Shown here: in pieces, positions 11,641 to 25,055 of the stretch
Layout: each line of letters opens with the position of its first letter
How positions within the stretch are numbered: position 1 is the first letter of the stretch
Assembly: GCA_023101885.1 (NCBI GenBank)
Contig: JALPQD010000242.1
Coordinates: forward strand, 1,975,277 to 2,039,276
DNA length: 64,000 nt
Origin: Typhlomys cinereus
Taxonomy: Eukaryota; Chordata; Mammalia; Rodentia; Platacanthomyidae
Reading direction: 5' to 3'
Notes under the pieces: generated by a model
Seen by the model: the letters and a program-made list of their open reading frames with translations, nothing else
The model's database searches: none
What the model was told of the DNA's origin: nothing
Made by a program: the position numbers and the translations under genes

Positions 11641-11860
11641 GAAAAATAGGGTGTGACTCATGGGTACAACATTTGTCTAGCACATATGAAATAGTAGATT
11701 CTAATCTCCAGACTTGCATAAGCCAGAAATGGTAGGGCAGGCCTGTGATCCTGGCACTCAGTAAGGAGAGGCAGGAGCATCAGAAGTTCAAGTTTATCTG
11801 ATGCCTAGGGAATTTGAGACCAGCTTGGGCTACATGAGACCAGGTCTCAAAGAAAAGTGT
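11641..11860 (+). repeat. B4-type (ID + B1) SINE
   Basis: An ID-like start (GACTCATGGGTACAACATTT) precedes a B1-like part with GGCAGGCCTGTGATCC and GAGACCAGCTTGGGCTACAT. Confidence 0.7.
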
Positions 11861-12597
11861 GACCCCTCTCTCCTTCTTCCATCTCCTTTCCCCGGCACCT
11901 TGGCTCTTCACCCTGGCTCTTTTATATTAATGTTGTCCCTCAGTTCCATTTTGAGTCCTTTTTGAATTATTAATTTTTCTACTTTTACAATCACATTGAG
12001 TATTCCTCCCAGCTTTCTTCCTTCTTTTTCTAAATTCTATTATCAATAACACCAAGGATCTACAAAGAGGCCCAAGTATAATGAGACTGATTGTGAGGGT
12101 TCATGTAGATGGGACACTAATTCTTTCCTGACAGACCTCACAAGCACTACCCTACACAAGAGGCACTACTGACAAGCAGGAATATTTGTTTGAAGAATCC
12201 TAAACTTGCAGAGACGTCAAACCCAGAGAAACAACAGGAGGAGAGGCCAGGAGAATGGGGCTCCCTGTTGAGCTTGCAGGATAAAGGTCAATAGGATGTT
12301 TTTCCTTCCTGCCTATTTCTAACTCCAGTGCTCCCTTTCAGTCTGGTTGAGGGAAACAAGGATCCAGGCTCAGCACCCAGGGACCTTCAAGATTGTGTTG
12401 AGGAAATTCCTTTCAGCATTGTATTGTTGTAAAATTTATAGGACGTTCATTGTGAACTTAGTATTTATTGTACAAATTAAAAATACAGCGAAGTGTTAGG
12501 TGATCACTTCTTATCATGCAGCTCTCTAAGCACCATGAATATTTTATGAGATCATGCATATTTTACCTTTTTGCTTTTATAAAAGTTTAGTCACTGC
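11861..12597. other. Gene-free stretch
   Basis: No gene or clear repeat recognised; the right part is AT-rich. Confidence 0.4.
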
Positions 12598-13240
12598 TTT
12601 TTTTCTCCAGATTTTTCTGTGGGAATGTTTCTGTGGATGAGCGTGAGTGGATGTGTACTAGCTCATGGGGATGCGAGTGTGTGCAGCATCGAGAAGAGAC
12701 ATCAGATGTCCTCTCACTCATCTGAGGCAAGAGTTTCTTCTTATGAATTTGTGATGTTTTATCCTCATAATACTCACTCCCTTCACCCTCTCTTTTCCCT
12801 TTAGCCTTTGCTAGGCTTTGTTCCCCTTGGAACTGGGCTTACTGGACACTGGCTTATAATATGGGTGCTGGGATCTGAACTCTGGTCCTCGCTATTTTAG
12901 AATAACTGCTCTTAACAACTCTCCCTCCCCATTGCCTTTTGTTTAGAAATTTTAATCTATTTTAATTCAAGGTAGTTAGTGAAAAGGAGGGACCTCTATC
13001 TTACATAATATATGATAATGTAATAAAACTGTTGTAATGCCATAAATTTTGTAATACATCCTCTATTTCTGCATCTTATCCTTTTGGGTTGTTTGATGTC
13101 TCTTGCATCATGTAGGTATGCTTGACAAATTCTCTTTTACCCTTTCATTCTCAGCCTGTGGATTCTTTGCCAGAAGGTTAGTTGCTTGGTGAGACAACAG
13201 AAAGTTGGACTAGTTTTAATTCAGTCAACTATAAGTAGGG
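12598..13240 (+). repeat. Dispersed or duplicated segment, copy 1
   Basis: The same unannotated sequence recurs, collinear and in the same orientation, at 54805-55368. Shared words include GTGTGTGCAGCATC, GAATTTGTGATGTTTTATCC and AGGTAGTTAGTGAAAAGGAG. Copy 1 holds about 80 extra bases near 12860-12935 that look like an antisense SINE end. I do not recognise the family. Confidence 0.75.
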
Positions 13241-13479
13241 CGACTCTTGGTGTTACCATGTCCTGTGATTAAAGTTAATGGTAAATTATAACACCCATTG
13301 CAGGATGGTGACACCTCCAGGAAAAGAACCAAGATGTGCTAAAGTACTTGTTGAGTACAGGAAATATGGAATGGGTAGTGGAAGAGAGTAGTTCTAAATA
13401 CCAACTAAGACCATATGACCATTTAAAGAAACCTATAACTTCCCAGAGCATTTGTGTTGTTCTACTAAGGTACAAATGG

Positions 13480-13909
13480 AAATGTCTAGAATTCTTTGAC
13501 TTGTCCTGAATATAGTGACAGTGAACTATAGAATGTGATGTATATATTTTTAGATGATGATTTCTGATTTTGAATATATATAGATTTATTGTTATATAAT
13601 ATTTCTATTTTAGTTATTCTGTGCTAATTTTTTAGCTTGTGCTGATGTTGATATTATATTTATATTTTGTGTATTGTATTACATATTTTACATTTTATAA
13701 CATATTGTAATACTTTATATTATATTTTATAATATCTATTATATTTTATATTACATATTTAAGAGATTCCAAATTTTTAATATTTCAGAATTTGAGAACT
13801 TTTGATATCAAATTGAATGTCTTTATGAATATAATATCTATGGGAATAAGGGTTTGAAAGGTCATAGTGTAATAGTTATTTGTTTATGTCAAGTTGACAA
13901 GTGGTGGAA
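13480..13909 (+). repeat. ERVL-MaLR-like internal sequence, 3' end
   Basis: AT-rich sequence ending TATGTCAAGTTGACAAGTGG just before the LTR at 13910. Nearly the same words precede a related LTR fragment at 27345, so this is probably the internal 3' end rather than host DNA. Confidence 0.5.
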
Positions 13910-14554
13910 TGTTATGGTTGCATTTTGTTGTCAACTTGACAGTTGCAGACTGTTTGGGGTGCAGCTGTGGAGAGTCAATGGTTGGAATGGCCCCTGAACA
14001 AGTCTGCAGGTATTTGATTGATTGCTGTGGAAAACCTAGCCCATAGTGGGTAGTACTTAATAGTGGTGGACCACATAATAGAAGGTACAAAGAAGAGGAT
14101 TTGCTTTTTCATTATCTTGTTTTGACTTCCTGTGGAGTTCATTCTGTGAGCGTCCTTCAATTTTGGAGCATCTTGGTTTTCTTTGTTGTTGCTTCTGCTG
14201 CTCTGTCCTTGTCTGACTCAGCGCTTCACCTTTTCCACCATGTAGTTGCTGTTCCAGCTGCCTTTGGAGCCTGGTCTCTAGGCCTTGCTGCTTGCTGTTC
14301 ACTGTTCATCCCTGATGTCAGATCCCAGCTGTTCTTCACCTACTTTGGAACCCATGTCTTCTACCCTCCAGAGCAATAAAGGCTTGAGACCTTTTTGGGA
14401 TTTTTTGGCTTTGTGAAACATTCTGGTCAAGAGCAAGGTGGCTTCAGGTGAACTTTGGAGAACACTATTATTTATTGTGAGTGATTTTGATAAGCTTATT
14501 CATATATATCACATTGTATAGATTCTGTCTCTTCAGAAAACCCTGACTAATACA
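13910..14554 (+). mobile_element. LTR, ERVL/MaLR-like
   Basis: Starts TGTTATGGTTGC, carries AATAAA (AGCAATAAAGG, about 14375), and ends CCCTGACTAATACA. It is collinear with 7868-8505 over its length. The left flank is internal-like, so this is a 3' LTR and no matching short duplication is seen. Confidence 0.7.
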
Positions 14555-15440
14555 GATAGTCACTTTTAGAATGTTGATTCTGCCAATCAGGGAACATCAG
14601 AGGTCTTTCTACCTTCTGGTGTCTGCTGTAACTTTTCTTTGAAGGCCTGATTTGGTAGTCACATAAGCCATCAAATTTTCTTCATGGTGGGAAGTTTTTC
14701 TTTCACTCTCAATCATTACTGATATTTTTGTTGGTTATATCAACCTGGGTTGACATTTGTGGTCATTCTATACTTGAAGTAAATCTCTCCAAGCTCTTCT
14801 GGGTTTTACTGTTTCAATTGAAAAATCATTTGTTATTTTAATAGGTTTACTTTTAAAATGACTTTTTTTTCTCTTGAACCTCTTGGCACATTGTCTTCTA
14901 TGAGTAGTGTTTTGACTGTTATTTGCAGTGGGAGTTTCTATTTTGGTCTTATCTGTTTGGGATGTGTAATGCCTATTGCATTTGGATGGGCCTCTCTTTC
15001 TTTAGTTATAGAAGATTTTCCATTATGATAATTTGAAAAATTTCCTCAGGTATGGTATTTAGGGATTCTTGTTCTGATATTCCATGAATGCACATATTAA
15101 GCTTCTTCAAGGTGTCCCATAACTCTTGAATGTTCTTCTCAAGTATCTTTTTAGCTTTAACAACCTCTTCAATTGAACTGGTTAGTTCTTCCACTTCGTT
15201 CTTCAAGGTCTGATATTCTATTTTCTCCTTCACTAGTTCTACTATTAAGACTCTATTGAGTTCTGGATTGAAGATGGCTTGCCTTTTAGTTTAAACTCTG
15301 CTTGAGATTGTTTTAATAGCTCTTTGCTTATTTTTGTTTTTCAATTGCTTTCCTTTTCAAGTGCTTTTCTCATCTCCAAATGCCTGTTATGTTCCTTTTC
15401 AAAATGGTTGGTGCAGTTATTTAACTCCTCCTGCATTTCT
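14555..15440 (-). mobile_element. LINE-1 fragment, antisense, internally deleted
   Basis: 14560-14640 resembles ORF2 from the reverse-transcriptase region; after a jump near 14640 the sequence is ORF1. Minus-strand 15006-15233 encodes ORF1p-like 'SSIEEVVKAKKILEKN'. The element resumes at 17337 beyond a younger L1. Confidence 0.75.
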
Positions 15441-15455
15441 TCTGTCATTTTTTTT

Positions 15456-17322
15456 TAATTTTTTATTATTATTTCTGCTCATACTAACTTAATAGGTACA
15501 CCAGTTCCCTTCTTTCCCCCACTTCCCTCCCCCGGAATACCCTGCTCCTCTCTACTCACCTCTCCCTCTTCATCCCCAGTGCCTCCCCCCCAGTCCCTGG
15601 AGAATCCTTTAATGTGCATGCCAGATTCTCCGCTGGGCCCTCCTTTCTGATGTCGTACAAGGACCCAGTGGCATTTCCCTGAACCCTTTCCTGTGTTCCC
15701 CTTAAGCAAAGGAACACTACTGTGGCTGTCTATCCCTTGCCTCCAAGGATCTTGGTGCTTTTAGCAAATGCTAAACTTTGTGGGGTCTACAGTGTGTTGG
15801 ACATTGCGCAGGGCATGCAAAGTCCAATTATGATTGCTTTGTCCCTAACTTATATGGAATATCTTGCATATCATTGCTCCTCCCATCCTTGTGCTCTTAC
15901 AATCTTACCACCCCCTCTTCCGTAAATGTCCCTGAGCTTCAGGATGGGGACAGATTAGTCTGGCCTAGTTCTAGGTGGTTGAAGACCAAGATATAAACCC
16001 ACAAAATTACAGCCATTTGGTCTTTGACAAAGGGACCCAAAAATTCAATGGAAAAAGAACAGTATTTTCAATAAATGGTGCTGGCAAAACTGGATCTCCA
16101 CATGCAGAAGATTAAAACTGGACCTGTACTTGTCGCCATGTACAAGACTTAATTCCAAATGGATCAAGGACCTTGATATGAGGCCAGAGGCTATGAAAAC
16201 CATAGGTGAAAGGGTAGGGAATTCCCTCGAGCTGACTGGGCTGGGAAAACAGTTCCTAAACAGACATCCAATGGCACAGTCACTGCTACCAATGCTCAAC
16301 AGTTGGGATCTTGTGAAATTAAAGGGCTTCTGTTCAGATAAAGAGATTGTAATATGAGCTCAAAGGCAACCCACAGAATGGGAGAAAATCTTCACTAACC
16401 ACATATCTAATGGAGCACTACTGTCCAGAGTGCACAAAGAACTTAGAAAACTAAACACCAAGGTAACTAATGGCCCAATTAAAACATGGGCCCTGGAAAT
16501 TAAAAGAAACTTTACCAGGGATGAAATTAAAATTCTAACAAATATCTTAAAAAATGCTCCACTTCCTTAGCCATCAGGGAAATGCAACTCAAAACCTCTC
16601 TGAGATATCATCTCACCCGTCCGGATGACAAGAATCCAAAATACAAACAACAACAAATGCTGGAGAGGATTTGGAGAGAAGGAAACTCTCCTACATTGCT
16701 GGTAGGAATGCAGGCTCACACAACCACTCTGGTGAGCCGTCTGGAGATTCTTAAAGAAATTAAAGATTGAAATGCCAATTGACCCTGCTATTCCACTTTT
16801 GGGAATAACCCCACATACAGCAAAAATTCACCTCGATAGCACAAGCATGACCATGTTCATGATAGCACTGTTTACAATAGCAAAGTCATGGAATCAACCC
16901 AAATGTCCAATAGTTGATGAGTGGATAAGGAACAGGTGGTACATCTATACAATGGAATAATACTCAGCCATCAAAAATGATGAATTATTGGAATTTTTAG
17001 GGAAGTGAATGTTATTAGAAACAATTATATTAAGTGAAATATCGCATACCTAGAAAATTAAGTGCTGTATGTATTCCCTAATGGGTGGCTCCTAGTACCA
17101 AACTCATCATCCCACCTAGAGACACTCAAAGATAAATCTCTGTAATACCTACAGTAGTTGCAATGATTAGGAACAGAAGGGGTGGGGTAGGAGGGCCCCA
17201 CCAGAAACAAGGAGAGAGGACACCATGTTACAACGTAGAAAATAGGCCTCCATCAAGGACTGAAAGTAAGTAATGAGACATCTCGTTAAGTTCACAGACT
17301 TTCATTTCTGATCATTTATAAC
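15456..17322 (-). mobile_element. LINE-1 insertion with 5' inversion (twin-primed)
   Basis: 15456-15985 is L1 3' UTR in antisense, with a T-rich tail at its left edge. At about 15980 it switches to sense-strand L1: ORF2 C-terminal part (15986-17090) then proximal 3' UTR to about 17322. The junction shares TTGA with both arms. The outer edges carry TCTGTCATTTTTTT (15441) and TCTATCATTGTTTT (17323), a target duplication with two mismatches. This is the structure expected of twin-primed reverse transcription. The sense arm encodes degenerate ORF2p segments at 16582-16770 and 16772-16960. Confidence 0.8.
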
Positions 17323-17336
17323 TCTATCATTGTTTT

Positions 17337-17660
17337 GATCATAGTAAAGAAATCATTATTTTGGGTAAGGATTTTTTGTCTATTTTCTGTGTCAAGAGGC
17401 CAATTCTCAATAAGAGGCCAATTCTTTTTGTAGGAGATTTTTTGTCTTGGTTTTGTTTCTCAGGATTTGCATTGTGACCTGGAGATGCCTGGGGCCTGGG
17501 GCATGGCCTAGAGACCTGCCCAGGACCAGAAAGTCAGACTGGCTACTAGTGGGGTGTCCAGATGATCTGGGGCATGGTCTGTGGGGCTTACCTGAGGAAC
17601 AGGTAGTCTGCCCTGGTCTGGGTCCAGGGCAGAAAGTCTGATAATGCTATATTCTTGAAG
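17337..17660 (-). mobile_element. LINE-1 5' UTR/ORF1 start, antisense
   Basis: Continues the element at 14555-15440: 17390-17480 matches, in reverse, the sequence around the ORF1 start of the L1 at 29930. 17480-17640 is GC-rich with repeated CTGGGGCATGG (near 17496 and 17568), like 5' UTR sequence. Confidence 0.65.
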
Positions 17661-20381
17661 AATTCTGTAACCACGCTCCAGAACTGCTGACCATCTGTAA
17701 GTGGTGGATGATCAGAAACAATTTTAGACAATCAAAAAAAATATTCGAGTACACCCTTAAGCTTGTCATCATTTCCCAAACATTCAAAAGTTTCAGGAGA
17801 CAAAATGAAAAATGTCAACTTTGTTGATTTTTTGTTGCCAATGATAGATATTTCAGGATGAGCTTCAGATGCAGACAGTTTGAATGCACTTAAGGCATTA
17901 GTGAAAACTATGAAGCCAAAAAGGTAGATATCTAGAGTCTAGTGCAAGAAATGCTGTTTGCAATGAACAAAAGGCTCCTTCTATTCAAAGATAAAACCTT
18001 TTGAGGAGAACAGGTGCATGAGAATACCTGATACCTTATCTATCAGTGCAGGTAAACATTATAAATTAATTATTACCATTTGAACTACACAGAGTAGAGG
18101 AAATCATGAAACACCCATATGTGAAAAATATGAGAAAGTATTATAATACTATCATGTAGCCGTGTCTCTGAAACATTAGCCTGATTCATGTGACTATAGA
18201 TCTCCTTCTCAACCATACTCCATTCCTGCAGAAGAGAAAGCAAGAGGACGGAATGGAGGTATTCCTGATCTGAGAGTACCAGCTCCGCAAAGCCCATATG
18301 CCTGGCAGCACTGCTTTCCCACCTGAGAAACCCCCCACACTGGCTCTTCCCCAGAGACAATTAACCAGAGACCTTGTTGCTGATCCCTTCCCCACCTCAC
18401 AAGGCTGCATAAGAGCTGTGCCTGGTTAGCACACACCATCAGCTTCATTCTACAGTACTTTCCTGTTGGGTCCCCAGAGAAAAGTGGGTATCTGGATCCA
18501 GACGCATCTTTCCTCATACAATGTTTACAGGGTTCCTCTCTTTAAAGAAATCATGTTTAGAGAAGCACAGCAGCAGAGATCAGCAGCAGAAGGCTGACTT
18601 TCCATGAGAGCTCAGACATTCAGCATAACTTTCCCACTAGTGGGAAACTTCATCACACCGTGACTATCCACAGCAGGCAGAGGTCCACACTTGAGAGGAC
18701 ATTGGAAGCCTTAGTCTCAAAGGGATTATAAATGTTCACCAAGTCATTGATCACAAAAGAGAAAACCAGGGGATGCCATGGATATTTGGTTATATCAGAA
18801 CAACAGACATTCCAAAGTACCAGACTGATGCACCTCTAGGTTGCACCTGGATCATCCTCTGTAGAACTACTTGCTTCTTTCTTTCTTAAAGAAGAGCTAG
18901 TTAACTTGTTCTCTTCTTCAGTTTCTTCCAGCAAGTATCTACCTCTCAAAAGTGCCTTCCCAAACACATAAGACTGGTGGGGGAAACATTTTAAACCATG
19001 ACAAAAGCAGAGCACATGTTGGAGTTTGTATGTGTAGATGAATCTCCATTTATGGCATATAACTGGAAGTTCCTGGGGGAAATGGAGAGAAGAAAGTGAG
19101 CTAGTAAACAGAGAAAGAGAGATAGAGACAGACACAGAGACAGAGACAGAGAAAACTTACATGCAGAAGTGAGTGAGTTACCCAAATGTTGTCATGACCC
19201 ATTGCAAGTCACTAATTTAGGAAGCTTATGAATGGGGGAGAGACAGAGAGATGCCAGAGAGTCCCATTGCTGCAGCACCTACATTCCCTTGATATCAGAG
19301 CTCTAGTTAATAGAGCAGAACCTTGCTGATGCCTAAGATGAAGGTTGGGAACTGACAATGCCAACCCTCTCTAGGTGCTGGTTGGCTCTGCCCATAAATC
19401 CACACCCTGTGAAGGGTGAGTCATGCATACTCAGAACACTCAATGGTCTGTATCAGCTAGTTTCTGGTGAGTGAAGCCTCAGACTGCAGCGGCTTAGAAG
19501 AGAAACAATATATGTTGCTGGCAATGGCTGGGAAGGTCACATGGGGCCCTCATCACCTGTAGTGACATTAGGCAGCAGGATGCATCTGCTCTTGAGGGTC
19601 ATTTCCCCACGGCATGGGTAAGAGCTGATGACCAAGTTACAGACCTCTCTCCTTACTGTTTGACGTTAAGTGGATTTCTCTCTGTAGTCATGCTGTGTTC
19701 CAGCAATGACCAAGTCAAGATACCCCTTAAGGAACTGCACTATAAAAGCACACTTCAATTCTGCCACATTCTGTTGATCAATGAAAGACCTAGAACTGGC
19801 AAGGACTAACATCAGTGATTCAGCATGAGCCATTCAGTGTGAAGAGCCTCCAAGGCCGAGCATGGGCAATTGGACATGAACATGTACAAACAAGGCTGCT
19901 TGTATATCAACACACTTCTTGAGGGGACAGTGAGAAAACAGAGCATCAGATGATGGGCAAGGTAGGGGTCACAGACCACAGACCATCAGTCCAAGCTATG
20001 TCTGCTACAGGGAGATGCCAACTCTGACACATAGCCACAGGCTGGAGGGGTGAGTTCAGTTCTTCCTTTGATATTTACAGGACTCTGGGATACGTTGTGA
20101 CTCAGTGCTCAAAAGTCAGGCCCACTCTGGCATCATTCTCTGAAATAATCTTCCCCAACATTCTAGGGATAAGTATGACTAACGTGGATAGAATGAAGAT
20201 GGTAAATGATCCTCACATATGTGTTCCATGTCCCAAAGAGAGGAGCCTGTGTATCACTGCAGATCAGTGCTTTCAATAAATGGAAGAACCACAAGTTTGA
20301 TGGACCTTCACCCTGCCCCCATGGACTCAGAGGATCTTTCTTCAAACCACTATCTCTGTATGGATGTCAGGAAATATATGG

Positions 20382-20409
20382 CATCAACATCAACATCAAC
20401 ATCAACATT
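20382..20409. repeat. (ATCAAC)n microsatellite
   Basis: About four and a half hexamer units; explains the Ile-Asn and Ser-Thr repeats in overlapping frames. Confidence 0.9.
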
Positions 20410-21774
20410 AAGAAAGTACATGGACTTAGATCTACTCAAAGTACACCAGTAGGAATGCATTACACAAAAGATATGATTGGCATGTGTATCCAACAATCTC
20501 TGACAAAAAAACTATTGCAATGAAAAAATAGACATGTATCTCATTTTAGATCTCTATTGCCCATGAATAGGACTCCTATTCATAAGCCATGTGCCACAGT
20601 GTGGAGCTGTGACTGCCTTCCACATAACCAACAACATGGGGACTCACCTGCACAGCTGGCATGTTGGGAGCATCTCAGCCACCTACATATCTTATTGCCA
20701 TGTGATATCTTGGTGCCTGGGAGTGGGGAGCATCTTCCTCACCTCCCATCTTTACTGTTCTGCTTTCATCTAGTGCCCTGTTACATTTCATAGAAAAAGT
20801 TTTAAGTAACAGAAAGGAACTTGAGCTCTATTCTTTGTGTTCCACCCTCAGACTCCTCCAGGTGGATCTCTGTTGCCCTTCACCCTGTACAAGACGCAGG
20901 ATAAGGGGCAGGGCCAGCTCTTTCATTTTCAGTGTCCTTCCAGTTAGGAAAATGTTCACATCCTCTCTTCCCTGGCTGCCCCATCCTTGGTGCCAGACTG
21001 CCACTTCTTCCCAGTGTAATCAGGGAAGGATACACAGAACAGGGTCACCACTCTTTCCCCTGTTGTTTTTGTTTAGTCCATGTATAGCAAGTGTTTGCTG
21101 CAGTTAGACTTTGTTCCCACGTGGCTTCTAAAATGGGGAATAACAACCTGAACTCCACGAAGTCAGAGTCTTTGGGAGCTGTGCTAAGATCTAGAGTAGT
21201 ATGGAGGGTCTGAAACAGCACACAGAAGACCTCACAGCAGCTTGGCAGAGTCAGAGTCAGGGTTACTAACTCCAAGCAGAGTTCTGGGGCAGGATGGAAA
21301 CTGGCCCTGACAAAAGAGAATAAAGTCATCAAGCACAAGTTCAAGACCTGATTTGACCCTGAAAAGTGAGGCCATGCTTGAATCTGTGAGAAGGTGAGAG
21401 ATGTACTATTAATATTGAAACTGGTGTAATCATAATCATGAATCTCCTTTTCTTACCCTTGTTGTGTCTCCTGTGACTGAGCTAAGACTGACCCATGCTA
21501 ATATCATTAGCTACTTTAAGAAAATGCACCCTGGAACATAGTAGCCCTTCAAGCAAAAGTACTCTGTCACCTCAGTGTGCAATCAAACCTTCCATGTCTC
21601 ATAGAGACAATGAAGGCAGAGACAAGGCAGGAGGGAGCATATTGTTCTCCTCATTTCCAGGGTGATGGGAAAAGGCTACTGCTCTGTGTGATCTCCTGCA
21701 AGCATGGTGAAACAGTGGCCCTCAGCAAGTTTGAACCTATGCTCACTTGGGAGTGAGATCTGGAAAGTTGATAT

Positions 21775-21798
21775 TGTGTATGTGCATGTGTTTGGTGT

Positions 21799-21837
<39 letters not shown>

Positions 21838-21838
21838 T
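21775..21838. repeat. (TG)n microsatellite
   Basis: Interrupted TG run with a pure core of about 16 units. Confidence 0.9.
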
Positions 21839-22612
21839 AGGTATGCAAGTCTATAATCAACATACCAACATCATGTATGACATTGAACTACCTTGTCAAG
21901 CTCACCTTTCTCAGGAAAGTGATCGTGAAGCTACCCATGTAGTTACCTAGGTGTTTATAGCCCAGTCCCTTCAGCAAGGAAGGGTAAAACCAAGCACAAC
22001 AAGGATTCCAGCAACATAATACTACAGTGGAAGATTCAGAAGAAACTGGTTTCTCCTTGACCCCGGGAGGCCTGACTGAAACTGTTGTGAAAAGTTACTT
22101 TCAGAAAAATGATTTGGAATTAGTAGCTACATAGATTCTTCCTCTAGATTCTCCCTTTGCAATTTACCTCCTGAGAAGGGATAGAAAGCACGTCACAGTG
22201 CAGGCCAGTCTCACCTCACATTTAAAGTATTGCTCTCTTGATCCTCCCTAGGATGGACGGGTCACTACCTGAAACAACCCAAAGGGACAAAAGTGAGTGT
22301 CCTGTTATCATTTCAGCTTTCTGCGCTGCAACAATCTGGGAATCCAGATATCTAAAATGCTTGGAGGTTGTGAGAATTAGTGCCAGGAATTGCTAGCAGC
22401 CCAGGTGGCTCCTTTAGCTCTCCCTTCTCTGTCAGTTACTTTTTCTGTCATCTGTAAATGCAATCAAGTGGGTGCACATGCAGGGTGTTAACTCTGCACT
22501 CTTTAGTTACCTAGGCCATGTCAAGGTTGATGGCCCATCCTAATGCCAGCCTGGCCCAGTGGTGGATACATACAGACTCAGCTTCCAAGAATGTCAAGGA
22601 AGAAGTGTTAGT

Positions 22613-22860
22613 TGGGCTGGAGGGATGACTCAGGGATTAAAACTGTCTCTCAAGGAGTGGGTCTTATGTTCAGATCCCAATTACCACCTAAAAATGCCAG
22701 GCAAAAATGGAGGACTGGTGGGTGGATCCTAATGCAAGAGGGAGGTAGAAGCAATCCATGATGATTCTCAAAGTCACCCTTGGTCCTCCACAGGTTTGGG
22801 TAATGTACAGAGACCCTATCTCAACAGGGAAAAGATATTCATTTCCAACTATTCTAATAG
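22613..22860 (+). repeat. tRNA-derived SINE, older relative
   Basis: Begins GGGCTGGAGGGATGACTCAG and contains GGAGGTAGAAGCAATCCATG, shared with 62013-62345. It is the sense counterpart of the SINE family at 51278-51608, more diverged. Confidence 0.6.
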
Positions 22861-24417
22861 GAAATAAGAAGATCCTGCTTATTTGGGAAGAGGATGACAC
22901 CTGCTACTCCAGAAATGCTTTGTCCAGGACACTTTTTTCTCTGTTCCTTGGTTTTCTGGCTAGAACTACAGGTAAGTGACACTAGCTTGGCTGACACTAA
23001 ACACTTGCTTCCAACTTTGACATGACCTTATGTAGCATAAGCACAGCTAACATCCTGCACATGTAACCTGAGGTAAAGTGGCAACAAGGGAAGGATAGAG
23101 CAGCCAGGCTACTGCTCAGGAGTCTCACGCTTGGCCCAGGCTATATCAGAAGCCTGGATTCCCTCAGGGTCTCAGAAGAGGGAGCTGACTCAGTAGGCAC
23201 CTTACTTTTTTTGAATGGCACTAACAAATTAGTTCAAAGTCCCCCCACCATTTTGAGATATTTGGGTATCCAAAGAGAAACAGATTCCTCCACAAAAGCT
23301 TTAAACTGTATGCTCACCCATGGATGGCACATCTAAGCAAGTGGCCACAGTTTATACACAGTACCACAGGGCCACTCTCCATGCTAAGTATTCCCTACTG
23401 TCCTACCTATGCCCCTTGTTTTTATGAAATACAGAGTTGATGTGATTACAGATTTTGGTGGTTTGAGACCTTTGGCATGGAGAGCCACTGCATCTAAATT
23501 TGCCTTTATTTTAAATGTTTTCAGTATTTAGTATGGGTAAGTCTTCCCTTCAACTAAAAGCTTTGCCATCCACTGTGAACATCTGCTGCTCTGGCTTGCT
23601 TCTGGAAATGTGTTTCCTTGATGTGTCCTAAATACAGATGTCCACTTTGGATCCACTGTTTATTTCCTCCCATCAGAATTTAGGGACAACGTGGAAAATG
23701 CTGCATAATGTACCCTGATTCTTGTGCAGTCAACAGGCACAGGTCTTAATGAGGTGCAGGTGATAGAAGGACTATGAATATGATCACAGGCTGTTCATTT
23801 TGAAAGGAGAGTAAACATGGAGGGATCTGCAGGTGTGGGATAGGTCTACTACTTGACTCTATGGTATTTCAGGGATAGTGCACTAAGCAGAACACCTTGT
23901 GAGTCTCTCTATCCCATTGAGAACATCCCCATGCCTTCTCCATGTTGTTCTCTTCTACAGGAAATGACAAGTCCTAGCATGGTTTTATTTCACATTAGAA
24001 ATCATGATTTGATTGTATGGTTTGTGTGGGTCTCATTTACTATACATTGTGAGTGTTGCTCAAAGGTTCTGGTCCATAGGTGCACCCTAACTGCTTTGAT
24101 GCTTTCTGGACCCCCTACTAATCATTGCTTTAGGATACCTTCATGCACTGACAGATAACCCCAAACAATATATGCTTCCCTATGGATCTTCTCCTATAGT
24201 TTTGGAAAGAGAGGAGAGGGTGTTCTTGTCATTGCAAGTAACAGCATTCTTGTCTATTCCACACATCACATTTCTTTCTAGCATAACCTTCACAAAGAAA
24301 GAGTTCTTGGGCATTACCTGCATAACCATTCAACTGCTTAAGATTTGCTAAAATAATTTCTCATTTTCCTTCTTGTGTGTGTCTGTCTGACAGGTTTCTT
24401 CCTGCCTCTTCCCTTCA
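22861..24417. other. Gene-free stretch
   Basis: No gene or clear repeat recognised. The frame at 23853-24158 (101 codons) has no recognisable feature. Confidence 0.4.
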
Positions 24418-24510
24418 CCTGGTGTTTTTATATGTGTTCTCGGATCTGAACTCAGGAACTTCTACTTGTGAGATAAGAAGTTTCACACATAAGCTATCTC
24501 TCCAGCTGGA
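24418..24510 (-). repeat. tRNA-derived SINE, 5' end only, antisense
   Basis: Contains TCGGATCTGAACTCAGGAAC and ends AGCTATCTCTCCAGCTGG, the promoter half of the same family as 10690-10778. Confidence 0.6.
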
Positions 24511-24607
24511 AATATACATTTAAATAAGTAACGTAAACAACAGAAATGTTTGTATGGCTGCATAATCATGAAAACTAAACACTTTGTGAAAGGAAGATCA
24601 TACTTTT

Positions 24608-24712
24608 CATGGTGATACACTGTTATAATTCAAAATCTCAGGACTCTGATGTAGAATGATCACACTCAAGGTCAGTCGGGGCTACATCGTAAGTCTTTGT
24701 TTGAAAAAGGAA
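24608..24712 (+). repeat. B1-like SINE, diverged
   Basis: CAAGGTCAGTCGGGGCTACA and the spacing of the preceding block resemble B1; poorly preserved. Confidence 0.5.
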
Positions 24713-25004
24713 GCCCAGTCATAATACTCTGACACACATATACACATACACACTCAAGAAGATTAAATGAGCTGAAACAGACAACAAAATTTTATCTGAG
24801 AAACCTAAAATCTAAAACACTAGGAGGATGAAATGGAACTCAATGCATGTCAAAGCTAATCATAGTGAGCTTTTCAAATATCGTATATATTGTGTTAACT
24901 TAAAAAAAATTAGAGAATGTTAAAGCAGAAAATAAGGAGAGGTCAATCTTAGCAACAAGGATCAAACCTTAATTTCATACCGGGGGAGAAGGACACCCCT
25001 TACT

Positions 25005-25055
25005 CACAAAGTTACTCAGGGGAGTAACTTCACAAGTTACTCAGGGGAGTATATT
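25005..25055. repeat. Short tandem duplication
   Basis: Two adjacent units of 25-26 bases sharing GTTACTCAGGGGAGTA. Confidence 0.9.

Larger units (their letters stand above)
17661..22612. other. Gene-free stretch, largely unique
   Basis: Five kilobases with no exon-like reading frame, RNA gene or clear transposon. Only simple repeats stand out: a purine-rich GA/GACA run at 19111-19154, an ATCAAC run at 20382-20409, and (TG)n at 21775-21838. Frames at 18209-18517, 18836-19135 and 21045-21344 have biased composition and no domain. Confidence 0.5.

Noticed and set aside
20040..20540. Possible exon around AATAAA-like and AG/GT sites
   Set aside because: Frames are short, contain a hexamer microsatellite and match no protein I recognise.
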